Below, in pieces: positions 20,367 through 27,697 of a DNA stretch of 64,000 nt. The position numbers were made by a program, and so were the translations under genes. How positions within the stretch are numbered: the stretch's first letter is position 1; each line of letters starts with the position of its first letter. Origin of the DNA: JADKIH01 sp031385005 (GTDB lineage: Bacteria > Bacteroidota > Bacteroidia > AKYH767-A > 2013-40CM-41-45); contig JANNBB010000035.1 in assembly GCA_031385005.1 (NCBI GenBank), positions 1 through 64,000 on the forward strand. Direction: 5' to 3'. The notes below the pieces were generated by a model that had not been told where the DNA came from, searched no databases, and saw only the letters and a list, made by a program, of their open reading frames with translations.

Positions 20367-20393
20367 CAAAATTATTCGTTATTTTCGAATAAT
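20367..20393 (-). promoter_or_regulatory. feoAB promoter with overlapping palindromic operator
   Basis: On the minus strand, ATTATTCG-AAAATAA-CGAATAAT (20371-20393) is a perfect 8-bp inverted repeat with a 7-base spacer. Its last bases merge into the exact -7 element TAATTTTG (20367-20374). A dimeric regulator bound there would block the promoter, as expected for iron repression of feo. It does not match the classical Fur box closely, so the regulator's identity is inference. Confidence 0.6.
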
Positions 20394-20426
20394 CAGCAGG
20401 AATAAAATAAAGAAAGTCGGTGAAAA

Positions 20427-20567
20427 CTAGGCCTTTTGGTCGCTAATCTTTTTTTGTGAATTGCCAACAGGGGGGCAATCACATTTTTTCTTAAAGATAC
20501 CGCATCCTGCAAAAGTCAGGCAAGCACTTATTAGTAAAATAAATACTTTATAGGATAATTTTCTCAT
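20427..20567 (-). CDS. Small cysteine-containing lipoprotein (46 residues)
   Basis: A short minus-strand frame begins with ATG and has a basic N-terminus (MRKLSYK), a hydrophobic helix and a lipobox LTFAGC with the acceptor Cys22. It continues GIFKKKCDCPPVGN and ends after SDQKA. This is the form of small Bacteroidota lipoproteins with a GCGxFKKK...C.CP tail. TATCTTTA, a one-mismatch -7 element, lies at 20584-20591. It stands just upstream of feoAB in the same direction, with its own likely promoter. The function is unknown. The CxC pair could bind metal, but that is speculation. Confidence 0.7.
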   Translation of the reverse strand: MRKLSYKVFILLISACLTFAGCGIFKKKCDCPPVGNSQKKISDQKA

Positions 20568-20716
20568 GTTCTTTGTAACGGAATAAAGATACTATCTATT
20601 TGTAATGACGGGAAGTTTTTTGGTCAATTTTATGTTCCAATGCTTGTTAATTATTAATCAGATATCGGAAAACTCAATAAGCTATCCAATGGCAAATTTC
20701 GTACATTCGCCCTCAC

Positions 20717-21457
20717 ATGAACTGGCTTTTTCATCTGGGTAGATACTGGATTTTCACGAAGGATCTCTTTACCAGACCCGAGAAATTTTCAATATACTGG
20801 AAGCAACTGGTCCGGGAACTCGATAACTTCGGATACGGTTCTTTAGGTATTGTTGCTCTCACTTCTGTTTTTATGGGAGCTGTTATCACTATTCAGACTG
20901 TTTACAATCTCGTTAACCCTCTTGTTCCATTATCAGCAGTAGGTATCGTTGCGCGCGATTCAATTATTTTGGAATTTTCTCCTACTATGATGTCTCTTGT
21001 CCTGGCAGGAAAAATAGGCAGCAGCATTGCTTCTGAAATCGGAACAATGAAAGTAACGGAACAGGTGGATGCGCTCGAAATAATGGGAATAAATGCTTCT
21101 GCTTATTTAGTTCTTCCAAAAATTTTCGCCGCTGTTATGATTTTTCCTTTCGTAGTTGTTATCTCCATGTTTCTTGGAATTTTCGGAGGATGGATTGCCG
21201 GAACTCTTGCCGGTGTTATCAGTTCTGCCGATTACATCAGCGGAATTCAAAACAGCTTCGTGCCATTCAATATTGTTTTCGCCTTAATTAAAACTACAAC
21301 ATTCGCTATTTTGATTACAACTATTTCTTCTTATCATGGCTATCATACAGAAGGTGGTGCATTGGAAGTAGGTAAATCAAGTACCAATGCAGTTGTTTAC
21401 AGCAGTATTTTAATTCTGATTTTCGATTATATCTTAACTCAATTAATCCTTACATGA
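20717..21457 (+). CDS. mlaE: MlaE-family ABC transporter permease
   Basis: This 246-residue inner-membrane permease has about five to six membrane segments and the MlaE strings AVGIVARDSIILEFSP, GSSIASEIGTMKVTEQVDAL and EIMGINASAYLVLPKIFA. The MlaFEDB family moves phospholipids between the inner and outer membranes. It overlaps the ATPase gene by four bases (ATGA), so they are one operon. The MCE protein (MlaD) that normally completes the complex is not encoded next to it. The one-mismatch -7 box TACATTCG lies at 20702-20709. Confidence 0.9.
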   Translation: MNWLFHLGRYWIFTKDLFTRPEKFSIYWKQLVRELDNFGYGSLGIVALTSVFMGAVITIQTVYNLVNPLVPLSAVGIVARDSIILEFSPTMMSLVLAGKIGSSIASEIGTMKVTEQVDALEIMGINASAYLVLPKIFAAVMIFPFVVVISMFLGIFGGWIAGTLAGVISSADYISGIQNSFVPFNIVFALIKTTTFAILITTISSYHGYHTEGGALEVGKSSTNAVVYSSILILIFDYILTQLILT

Positions 21458-22203
21458 TAGAGTTAAAGAATATTTCAAAAGGATTTACCGATCGTCAGAT
21501 CTTAAGAGATGTGAACAGCGTATTCGAAACAGGTCACATGAATCTGGTCATCGGCGGCAGCGGTAGCGGTAAAACGGTTTTGATGAAATGCATGGTCGGA
21601 CTTTTAGAGATCGATTCAGGGGAGATTTTATACGACGGAAAAATATTCTCCGGGCTCGTAAAGAAGGAAAGAAAACCTTTTCGCCAGGATATAGGAATGG
21701 TATTTCAGGGAGGAGCTCTATTCGATTCACTAAATGTCGAACAAAATGTAATGTTTCCGCTGAATATGTTTACTCACATGAGCTTGGAAGAAAGGCGTGA
21801 ACGTGTCAACTTTTGCCTGAACAGAGTAAACCTTCCCAATGTAAATCAGCGAACACCTTCAGAATTATCAGGAGGGATGAAAAAACGTGTAGCTATTGCC
21901 CGTGCCATCGCACCCAATCCTAAGTATCTTTTTTGTGATGAACCCAATTCCGGATTAGATCCGCAAACTTCTATCGTAATCGATAATCTCATTAAAGAAA
22001 TTACCGAGGAGTTTAACATCACTACTATCGTCAATACACATGACATGAATTCCGTTCTCGAAGTTGGCGATAAAATTATTTTTCTATACAAAGGCGAAAA
22101 ATGGTGGGAAGGAAATGTCGATGATATCCTTCGTACCGATAATAAAGAGGTGAACGACTTCATTTTTGCCTCTCGTCTGGCGAAGAATATTAAGAAGGTT
22201 TAA
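21454..22203 (+). CDS. mlaF: MlaF-type ABC transporter ATP-binding protein
   Basis: This 249-residue ATPase has Walker A GGSGSGKT near residues 34-41, Q-loop VFQGGALFDSL, signature LSGGMKKRVAIARA, Walker B YLFCDEPNSGLDP and H-loop THDM. The GMKKR signature and GGALFDS Q-loop are typical of the phospholipid/toluene-resistance (MlaF/Ttg2A) group. It energises the adjacent permease on the cytosolic face. A bidirectional terminator follows. Confidence 0.92.
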   Translation: MIELKNISKGFTDRQILRDVNSVFETGHMNLVIGGSGSGKTVLMKCMVGLLEIDSGEILYDGKIFSGLVKKERKPFRQDIGMVFQGGALFDSLNVEQNVMFPLNMFTHMSLEERRERVNFCLNRVNLPNVNQRTPSELSGGMKKRVAIARAIAPNPKYLFCDEPNSGLDPQTSIVIDNLIKEITEEFNITTIVNTHDMNSVLEVGDKIIFLYKGEKWWEGNVDDILRTDNKEVNDFIFASRLAKNIKKV

Positions 22204-22306
22204 AGCAATTTGACTGAGTGGAGCTGTGCTTCCATGATAAATTTCCTAATCATTAAAACTCAGATTTCCTTGAATAAAATTAATGCATTATCAAAAAAAG
22301 AAGAAT

Positions 22307-22343
22307 AAAAAAAGCTGTCAACTTAACGCTGACAGCTTTTTTA
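22307..22343. terminator. Bidirectional rho-independent terminator between convergent genes
   Basis: AAAAAAGCTGTCA and TGACAGCTTTTTT form a 13-bp stem around ACTTAACGC. It has A-tracts on one side and T-tracts on the other, so it can end both mlaF and the converging T9SS gene. Confidence 0.85.
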
Positions 22344-22360
22344 ATAAAGTATTGTATTAT

Positions 22361-24187
22361 TTACTGAAGAACAATTGTCTTATTTTCTTCAATCGAATTG
22401 GTGCGGATGTTTAATGAATAAACTCCTGCAGGTAATGAACTCAAATCAATGCGACCATGAGCTGCTGATTCGAAAGTGAAGGTTTTAACAACTTCGCCTA
22501 AATTATTAAAAACAGAGATCGATACATTTTTCTCAATTTGTCCGTTAACACCGGAGAAGTAAACAATTCCTGTAGATGGATTAGGGAAAACATTAAAAGC
22601 TGAAACCTGAATGTTGTTTTTAGTACTCACCAACGTTCCGGATGGATTGTTTACACGTAAGATAGGTGTTGCTACCAGATTGATGCTGTCAAAAGTAATC
22701 CAGCCACCACCATCAAGGTTAATAAATTCTGCTGATGGAGTGGAAAGAAATTCTGTGTAACCCATAGAAAGTCTGTTTGTGTCTAACTGGTTAATTGCAA
22801 CTACATAGTCGCCCGGAACAACGTTCACAGATGGAGTAAAAGGAAGGGTGATAAAAGCTGTACCACCTGTATCGGCTGCAGTTATTGTATAAACACCTGT
22901 TGATCCGATTTCATTTGTAGGAAGTCCGCCAACCATGTCAAATACACTTACGCTAATATGATCTCCCAAAGTGGGTTGGGCCAGATAGAAAGTTGAAGAG
23001 GTAAATTCCGATGTGTGGTAAACTGTGTAAACGCTACCGAAAGAAACAGGTGCTCCCTGGAATCCAAGTCGGCCTCCATAAGAGTTAATATCAAAGTCGA
23101 GGTAGTCACGTGCATACATTGAATCACTTACGTAAGCGAATGCAGCAATGTTGTCATTTGTATTGTCTCCATCACCTGTTGCTGATACAAATTGATCCAC
23201 GATGTAAAGTCCTGTATCCAATGGCAAGTAAGAGCCAAGTGAAGTAAGAAATCCGGAAGTGTCTCCAACATTAATGGTTCCCGCTGCTGCTGTAGAATCC
23301 TGATAAATGATTCCTCCCAGTGGATCGTACACATCAAATAAAATCTTTGCGCCTGTCAGAGGTGCAAGGCCTTTGTTGATGAGTTTTCCGCGAAGTGTGA
23401 ATGGCTCAGTCTGAATGACCGGTAGCATGCAATATTCCCCTGTAAACGCCAGGTCTAATGATGCATCAACTGCAGGAAAGTCTGATAACGATACATCGTC
23501 TATCATCCACGAATAAGCACATCCTGAAAGTGCGTTGAGGTTATCAGGGCTATAAAACTGGAAACGGATATAAACTGAATCCTGATTTCCGGCTACTGAA
23601 GAAATATCAATACTTACGATGTCCGGATTAATTCCCGAATTGTTTGCGCTGAATTGGTTGTTTGTAAGCGGTGCATTAACTTCATAACGTGTCCAGGTAG
23701 CATTGTCATTACTTATAAATACATAGGTGCTGTCATAAAAACGCTTGTAGTATTGTGAAAAAGAAAGACGAATAGAATCGTGTCCTGTTAAGTCAATCGG
23801 CATAGCCGTTGTTAAATTTCCAACTTGTCCGTTCGCAGTATCGCAGTAAAAATCCGAATCAAACAAGGCAAATCCATTTGCAGCAGAAGCAGAATTAATG
23901 GCGGGAATCGGGAACGAGCCGGCAGGAATGGTAGTTCCAAGTAACCAATCTGTAGTTGTTCCTGCATCATGCGTCAATACCCAGTTTCCCGGTGCACTGA
24001 AATCATCTGTCCAAAGAACTGCCGCTGGTTGATTGGCATGTGTTGGTGCTACATTTCGTGTAACAACAGCTGAATTGATCTTCGCAGTTTCTTTCAGCTT
24101 AGATGCAAGGCTGTTCATTGTAGCTTGTGCATTTACTCCAATAATGGCGGTAAATACAAGCATAATTGTTATGTAAACTTTTTTCAT
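22361..24187 (-). CDS. Secreted choice-of-anchor/MAM-like protein with T9SS type A sorting domain
   Basis: This 608-residue protein has a signal peptide (MKKVYITIMLVFTAIIGVNAQ). A jelly-roll module (~55-235) starts TDDFSAPGNWVL and ends YSWMIDDVSLSD, the choice-of-anchor J/MAM-like pattern. A CARDB-like Ig stretch and a second beta domain follow. The last ~80 residues (FNVFPNPSTGIVYF to NKTIVLQ) form a type A sorting domain. It is likely a cell-surface or released T9SS cargo, with binding specificity unknown. It resembles the gene at 25888-27621, suggesting a local duplication. A perfect -7 element precedes it. Confidence 0.78.
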   Translation of the reverse strand: MKKVYITIMLVFTAIIGVNAQATMNSLASKLKETAKINSAVVTRNVAPTHANQPAAVLWTDDFSAPGNWVLTHDAGTTTDWLLGTTIPAGSFPIPAINSASAANGFALFDSDFYCDTANGQVGNLTTAMPIDLTGHDSIRLSFSQYYKRFYDSTYVFISNDNATWTRYEVNAPLTNNQFSANNSGINPDIVSIDISSVAGNQDSVYIRFQFYSPDNLNALSGCAYSWMIDDVSLSDFPAVDASLDLAFTGEYCMLPVIQTEPFTLRGKLINKGLAPLTGAKILFDVYDPLGGIIYQDSTAAAGTINVGDTSGFLTSLGSYLPLDTGLYIVDQFVSATGDGDNTNDNIAAFAYVSDSMYARDYLDFDINSYGGRLGFQGAPVSFGSVYTVYHTSEFTSSTFYLAQPTLGDHISVSVFDMVGGLPTNEIGSTGVYTITAADTGGTAFITLPFTPSVNVVPGDYVVAINQLDTNRLSMGYTEFLSTPSAEFINLDGGGWITFDSINLVATPILRVNNPSGTLVSTKNNIQVSAFNVFPNPSTGIVYFSGVNGQIEKNVSISVFNNLGEVVKTFTFESAAHGRIDLSSLPAGVYSLNIRTNSIEENKTIVLQ

Positions 24188-24540
24188 TTTTTTGATTTGA
24201 TTTTTATTATTGGGGTGGCAAATGTAGCTTTTTTTTTAGAATAAATATCATTTTAGAATGGCTTTAACATTTTGTTTTTCAATATTTTAAATGTTTTCTC
24301 GTCAACATTTGAAATTAGCCCTAAACGGTTGATTTATTCAGTAAAACCGTGTATGAGAAATGATTCTTTACAGCTATTCCGGAAACAATCGGTCGATCGG
24401 GAGAAACAACTCTCTACTGTCAAGAATAATTTTTTGGAAAGTAACTCGAAAATAAATTTTTATCAATGGTGGAAGGACCGAAAAGCCGAAATGATTTTTC
24501 TGTAATATTTTTTTTAAAGAAGACCGTGGTCGGTTCTTTG
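24188..24540. other. Non-coding stretch with a -7 promoter element
   Basis: At 24219-24226 the minus strand reads TACATTTG, an exact -7 element 32 bases before the ATG at 24187. The remaining bases are AT-rich. A 77-codon plus-strand frame (24272-24505) has no domain or start context and is not called. Confidence 0.5.
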
Positions 24541-25764
24541 TTAATTCAGAATGACGATTTTTTTCTGAATGTATCCGTTTTCCGAATAAAGTCTTAAATT
24601 ATAAATGCCCTTGTCAAAAAATCCCGTGTCGAATTTTTCTTTGAAAAAGTATTTATATTTTTTTTCGAATACAAGTTGTCCCAATGAATTCGTAATCGTA
24701 ATGCGAGGATTATTTATGGTGTATTCTGATGTCAGATAAAAATAGTTTTCTGCCGGATTTGGAAACAAGGATAATGTTTGCCCGTTGTTTATCTCACTAA
24801 TGGCACTTGATAAAGCTGTAGATCTAATCGAGATCGAAAACTCTCCTGCTGAACCATTAAAACCATCAATCATAAAATAATAAGTTACGCCGGCATTCAG
24901 ACCATAAATAGGTACAATGACAGTATCAACACCGGCTGTATCGTTGGGCCCTTCCTGGCACCCCAGGAAAAATAATCCACCTGTACAGGTCGTTCCACTA
25001 CCATTTGCAATGAATACATTCAGCCAGCTGTGAAAGTTACTTCCTGCTACAGATGTCAGATAAATAAAAGCACTGTCACGATTTATAGAAGCCGTATAAG
25101 AATACCACAACGTATTATTCGGCACAGAGCAAGTGCAGCCAATGGATGTTATATAGCCATCTAATGGGTCTGTTGCAAATGCCAATGATGTATTACCCTG
25201 TACAAAAACGGAATCCAATCCGAGTGATATGGCACCGCAAATTGTATCGTTATCAATAGTAGCATCCGGACAAGCAGGAATAGTAGTATTGTTTTGGATT
25301 TTAGCATGTGCTTGTCCGATTAAGGTATTTCCACCACCACCGCAAATTCCATTACGATTTAATACCAGTACAAACTCTCCTGTATAAGGAGCTGTAAAGT
25401 TTAATGAGTTCGGACATGCCGCTGCTGCAAAGGCTCCTGCTATTACTGAATTAGCACTATCTGTTACAGTCAATGAAACCGGATTTCCTGTGCAACCGTT
25501 AACTTGAAAAGTAACTTGACTCCCTGCAACAAGTTTTATTGTATAACCATCACCATCGTAATAGCCGTTTACGCCAATAGTTCCTACACTATCTGTTCCC
25601 ATACAGAGATACCCCGAAAATCCTCCTGAACCATTCGGATCATTAAAACCATATACGCTGTTATTGTTATAGTTTATTGCACACTGACCATTTGCATTTT
25701 TAAAAAAGGAATTTGAAAAAAGTTGAGTCAGTAAAAGGAATGTAAAGAGGAATATTTTTTTCAT
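24541..25764 (-). CDS. Secreted protein with pre-peptidase C-like domain and T9SS type A sorting domain
   Basis: The protein has 407 residues from the ATG at 25764 (MKKIFLFTFLLLTQLFSNSF), which gives a proper signal peptide. The longer frame from 25845 would place 27 non-hydrophobic residues before it and spans a near-consensus -7 box (TACATTTA, 25789-25796), so it is rejected. The central region contains a beta-sandwich with LWYSYTA, DSAFIYLTS and GVTYYFMIDGFNGSAGEFSISI strings, resembling PPC-type domains. The final ~75 residues (LSLFPNPAENYFYL onwards) are a type A sorting domain. Its role is unknown. An ORF-terminating hairpin of the upstream gene separates the two. Confidence 0.7.
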   Translation of the reverse strand: MKKIFLFTFLLLTQLFSNSFFKNANGQCAINYNNNSVYGFNDPNGSGGFSGYLCMGTDSVGTIGVNGYYDGDGYTIKLVAGSQVTFQVNGCTGNPVSLTVTDSANSVIAGAFAAAACPNSLNFTAPYTGEFVLVLNRNGICGGGGNTLIGQAHAKIQNNTTIPACPDATIDNDTICGAISLGLDSVFVQGNTSLAFATDPLDGYITSIGCTCSVPNNTLWYSYTASINRDSAFIYLTSVAGSNFHSWLNVFIANGSGTTCTGGLFFLGCQEGPNDTAGVDTVIVPIYGLNAGVTYYFMIDGFNGSAGEFSISIRSTALSSAISEINNGQTLSLFPNPAENYFYLTSEYTINNPRITITNSLGQLVFEKKYKYFFKEKFDTGFFDKGIYNLRLYSENGYIQKKIVILN

Positions 25765-25855
25765 TTGTTTAATAGATGGGGTCAGGGATAAATGTAATAT
25801 GCATTTTCTATCGCAAACTACCATGTATACAGCAGTTTTGAACAAATATATTAAA

Positions 25856-25890
25856 AGAAAAGCCCCGCTTGGCGGGGCTTTTCTTTTTTA
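25856..25890 (-). terminator. Strong rho-independent terminator after the 25888-27621 gene
   Basis: AGAAAAGCCCCGC and GCGGGGCTTTTCT (25856-25868 and 25872-25884) form a perfect 13-bp stem with a three-base loop. On the minus strand the T-rich side follows the stem. It sits directly after the stop codon of the upstream T9SS gene. Confidence 0.85.
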
Positions 25891-27621
25891 TCGGGTTAAA
25901 GAAATATGCCTTGAGGTAATTCCTTTTTCGGAAATTATCCGAACGATATATATGCCTGAATCCTGATTTTTCAAATCGATTTTATAATTACTTAAACTTT
26001 CAGTGATGTTTTTAGAAACAATTTGTCCAATTGGACTGAAAACTTCAACAATAAAGCCATTTTTAGAAGTCTCTTTCGAGTTAACAAACACTTCACCGGA
26101 AGTTGGGTTAGGGTATAGGGAAACATTTATTGCATCAACTTTCTTTACTCCAACACCCGTATCAGGAACGATATTGATATCATCTAACCAGAAACCAACC
26201 AATGAATCAGCTGTGGAAACGTGGAATCCGATGTAATAAGTTCCGGAAACAAAAGGGCTAAATACAACCGTCTCGGCAGTATAAATTGCATTAGTAATAT
26301 AGTTTGGTGTCAAGATCTGCTGATTCATACCGCCGGCAGATTGTATATCACCAATCAAAATTTCCAATAATGCCTGTGTAGAAGTAGAGGAAGTCTTTGA
26401 GAAATAGTTTAATTTATAGGCAATAGAAGAATCCATGTCGAGACATGTAGTGAAATACCAGTCATCAGCAACTGTTCCTGAAATCTTTGCACTATACAAT
26501 CCTGAATGTGGAAATTGAGTACTTAATTCCCAAGTTATCGAATCGTTATTTGTATCTTCTACTAAATAACCAGATAGATCATCTGCCGGTTCGAAACCGT
26601 TTGTATAGAAGTTGGTATAATTAACTACATGGGGCCCGTTGAAGATCATTGCATTTACAGTGTCATTCGTAGTATTTGTGTCGCCTGTAAGCGTAACATA
26701 AACGGCAAGAGTATGATTACCGGGAGCTGAAAAATCAACAGTGCCTGTAAAGTTGTATTGATAATCGCTGCCTACTGTTATAGTATCGGCAATCGTTTCA
26801 ACAACAGGAGTTCCATTGTCAGCAACCATTGTGACTGTAATTCCACCGAAAATGTCTGTTCCGCCTTCGTTGTAAAGATTTATCGAAACGGCCTCTGTAG
26901 GTCCAAGAAGTGTACAAGATGTAAGTGGAGCAAGTACGCTTGTTACAGCTAAATCTGTTGTAGGGAGTTCATATAATTGAACATCGTCAATCATCCAATA
27001 ATATGAATAATCAGCCCGGTAATTAAAACGAATATATACGGTCGCCTGATTGGCCGCATAAGCAGTAATATCGATGTCAACATTATTGGCATTTGGAGTG
27101 CTTGCATATTGAGCAAGACCTGCACTTGTATTGTGGATTTCAAACCAGGTTGTACCATCTGTACTAACCCAAACCGTTGCTGTATCATTGAAATGTGTTA
27201 AAAATTCATTGAAATTAAGAACAACAGTTGGCTTGCCTGTGCAGTCAATGGCATCTGTAATAAGATCTGCATTTTCTCCGCCAATCGAACTTAGTGAAGA
27301 ATCACTGTCAATGATCATGTAGCCATTGTTTGAAGTCGTTCCGTTAGAGTCCAATGTCGTGTTGTCAAAAGCCCCGGTAGTAGTATGCTTCCAGACTTTT
27401 CCATTTCCTGCGCTGTCAATTTGCTGCCATCCGGAAGGTACACCGCCACTGAAATCTTCAGTATAAAAAGCGCTGAAAGAATTAGAGAAATTAACTTGTC
27501 CGTTTACGATTTTTCGTGCGTAGTTAGTTTCTTTGTTTTGATTCTTAATACCATTTCCCGCCATTGTCGCGAAAGGGGCTAGAAGAATACTGAGTAATAA
27601 AATTCGGGTATAGTTTTTCAT
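25888..27621 (-). CDS. Secreted multi-domain T9SS cargo with two choice-of-anchor J-like modules
   Basis: The protein has 577 residues and a signal peptide at 1-21. The first jelly-roll module (~50-205; starts TEDFSGGVPSGWQQ, ends SYYWMIDDVQLYELP) is followed by a CARDB-like Ig domain (~212-330). A second jelly-roll module (~340-490; NGFEPADDLSGYLVED to GFWLDDINI) comes next, then a type A sorting domain starting NVSLYPNPTSGEVF. It is a probable paralogue of 22361-24187. Ligand unknown. An exact -7 element (27648-27655) precedes it and a strong terminator follows, so it is monocistronic. Confidence 0.78.
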   Translation of the reverse strand: MKNYTRILLLSILLAPFATMAGNGIKNQNKETNYARKIVNGQVNFSNSFSAFYTEDFSGGVPSGWQQIDSAGNGKVWKHTTTGAFDNTTLDSNGTTSNNGYMIIDSDSSLSSIGGENADLITDAIDCTGKPTVVLNFNEFLTHFNDTATVWVSTDGTTWFEIHNTSAGLAQYASTPNANNVDIDITAYAANQATVYIRFNYRADYSYYWMIDDVQLYELPTTDLAVTSVLAPLTSCTLLGPTEAVSINLYNEGGTDIFGGITVTMVADNGTPVVETIADTITVGSDYQYNFTGTVDFSAPGNHTLAVYVTLTGDTNTTNDTVNAMIFNGPHVVNYTNFYTNGFEPADDLSGYLVEDTNNDSITWELSTQFPHSGLYSAKISGTVADDWYFTTCLDMDSSIAYKLNYFSKTSSTSTQALLEILIGDIQSAGGMNQQILTPNYITNAIYTAETVVFSPFVSGTYYIGFHVSTADSLVGFWLDDINIVPDTGVGVKKVDAINVSLYPNPTSGEVFVNSKETSKNGFIVEVFSPIGQIVSKNITESLSNYKIDLKNQDSGIYIVRIISEKGITSRHISLTR

Positions 27622-27647
27622 AGTTGAAGGGTTAAATTCAGATTTTT

Positions 27648-27655
27648 CAAATGTA
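27648..27655 (-). promoter_or_regulatory. Candidate -7 promoter element (TACATTTG)
   Basis: The minus strand reads TACATTTG, exact consensus, 27 bases before the ATG at 27621. Confidence 0.5.
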
Positions 27656-27697
27656 GGATTTTAATATAATATCTCAAACCCTTGAAGACCTCAAGGG

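Noticed and set aside
24272..24505. 77-codon plus-strand frame between two T9SS genes
   Set aside because: No motif, no signal peptide; probable random frame in AT-rich DNA.
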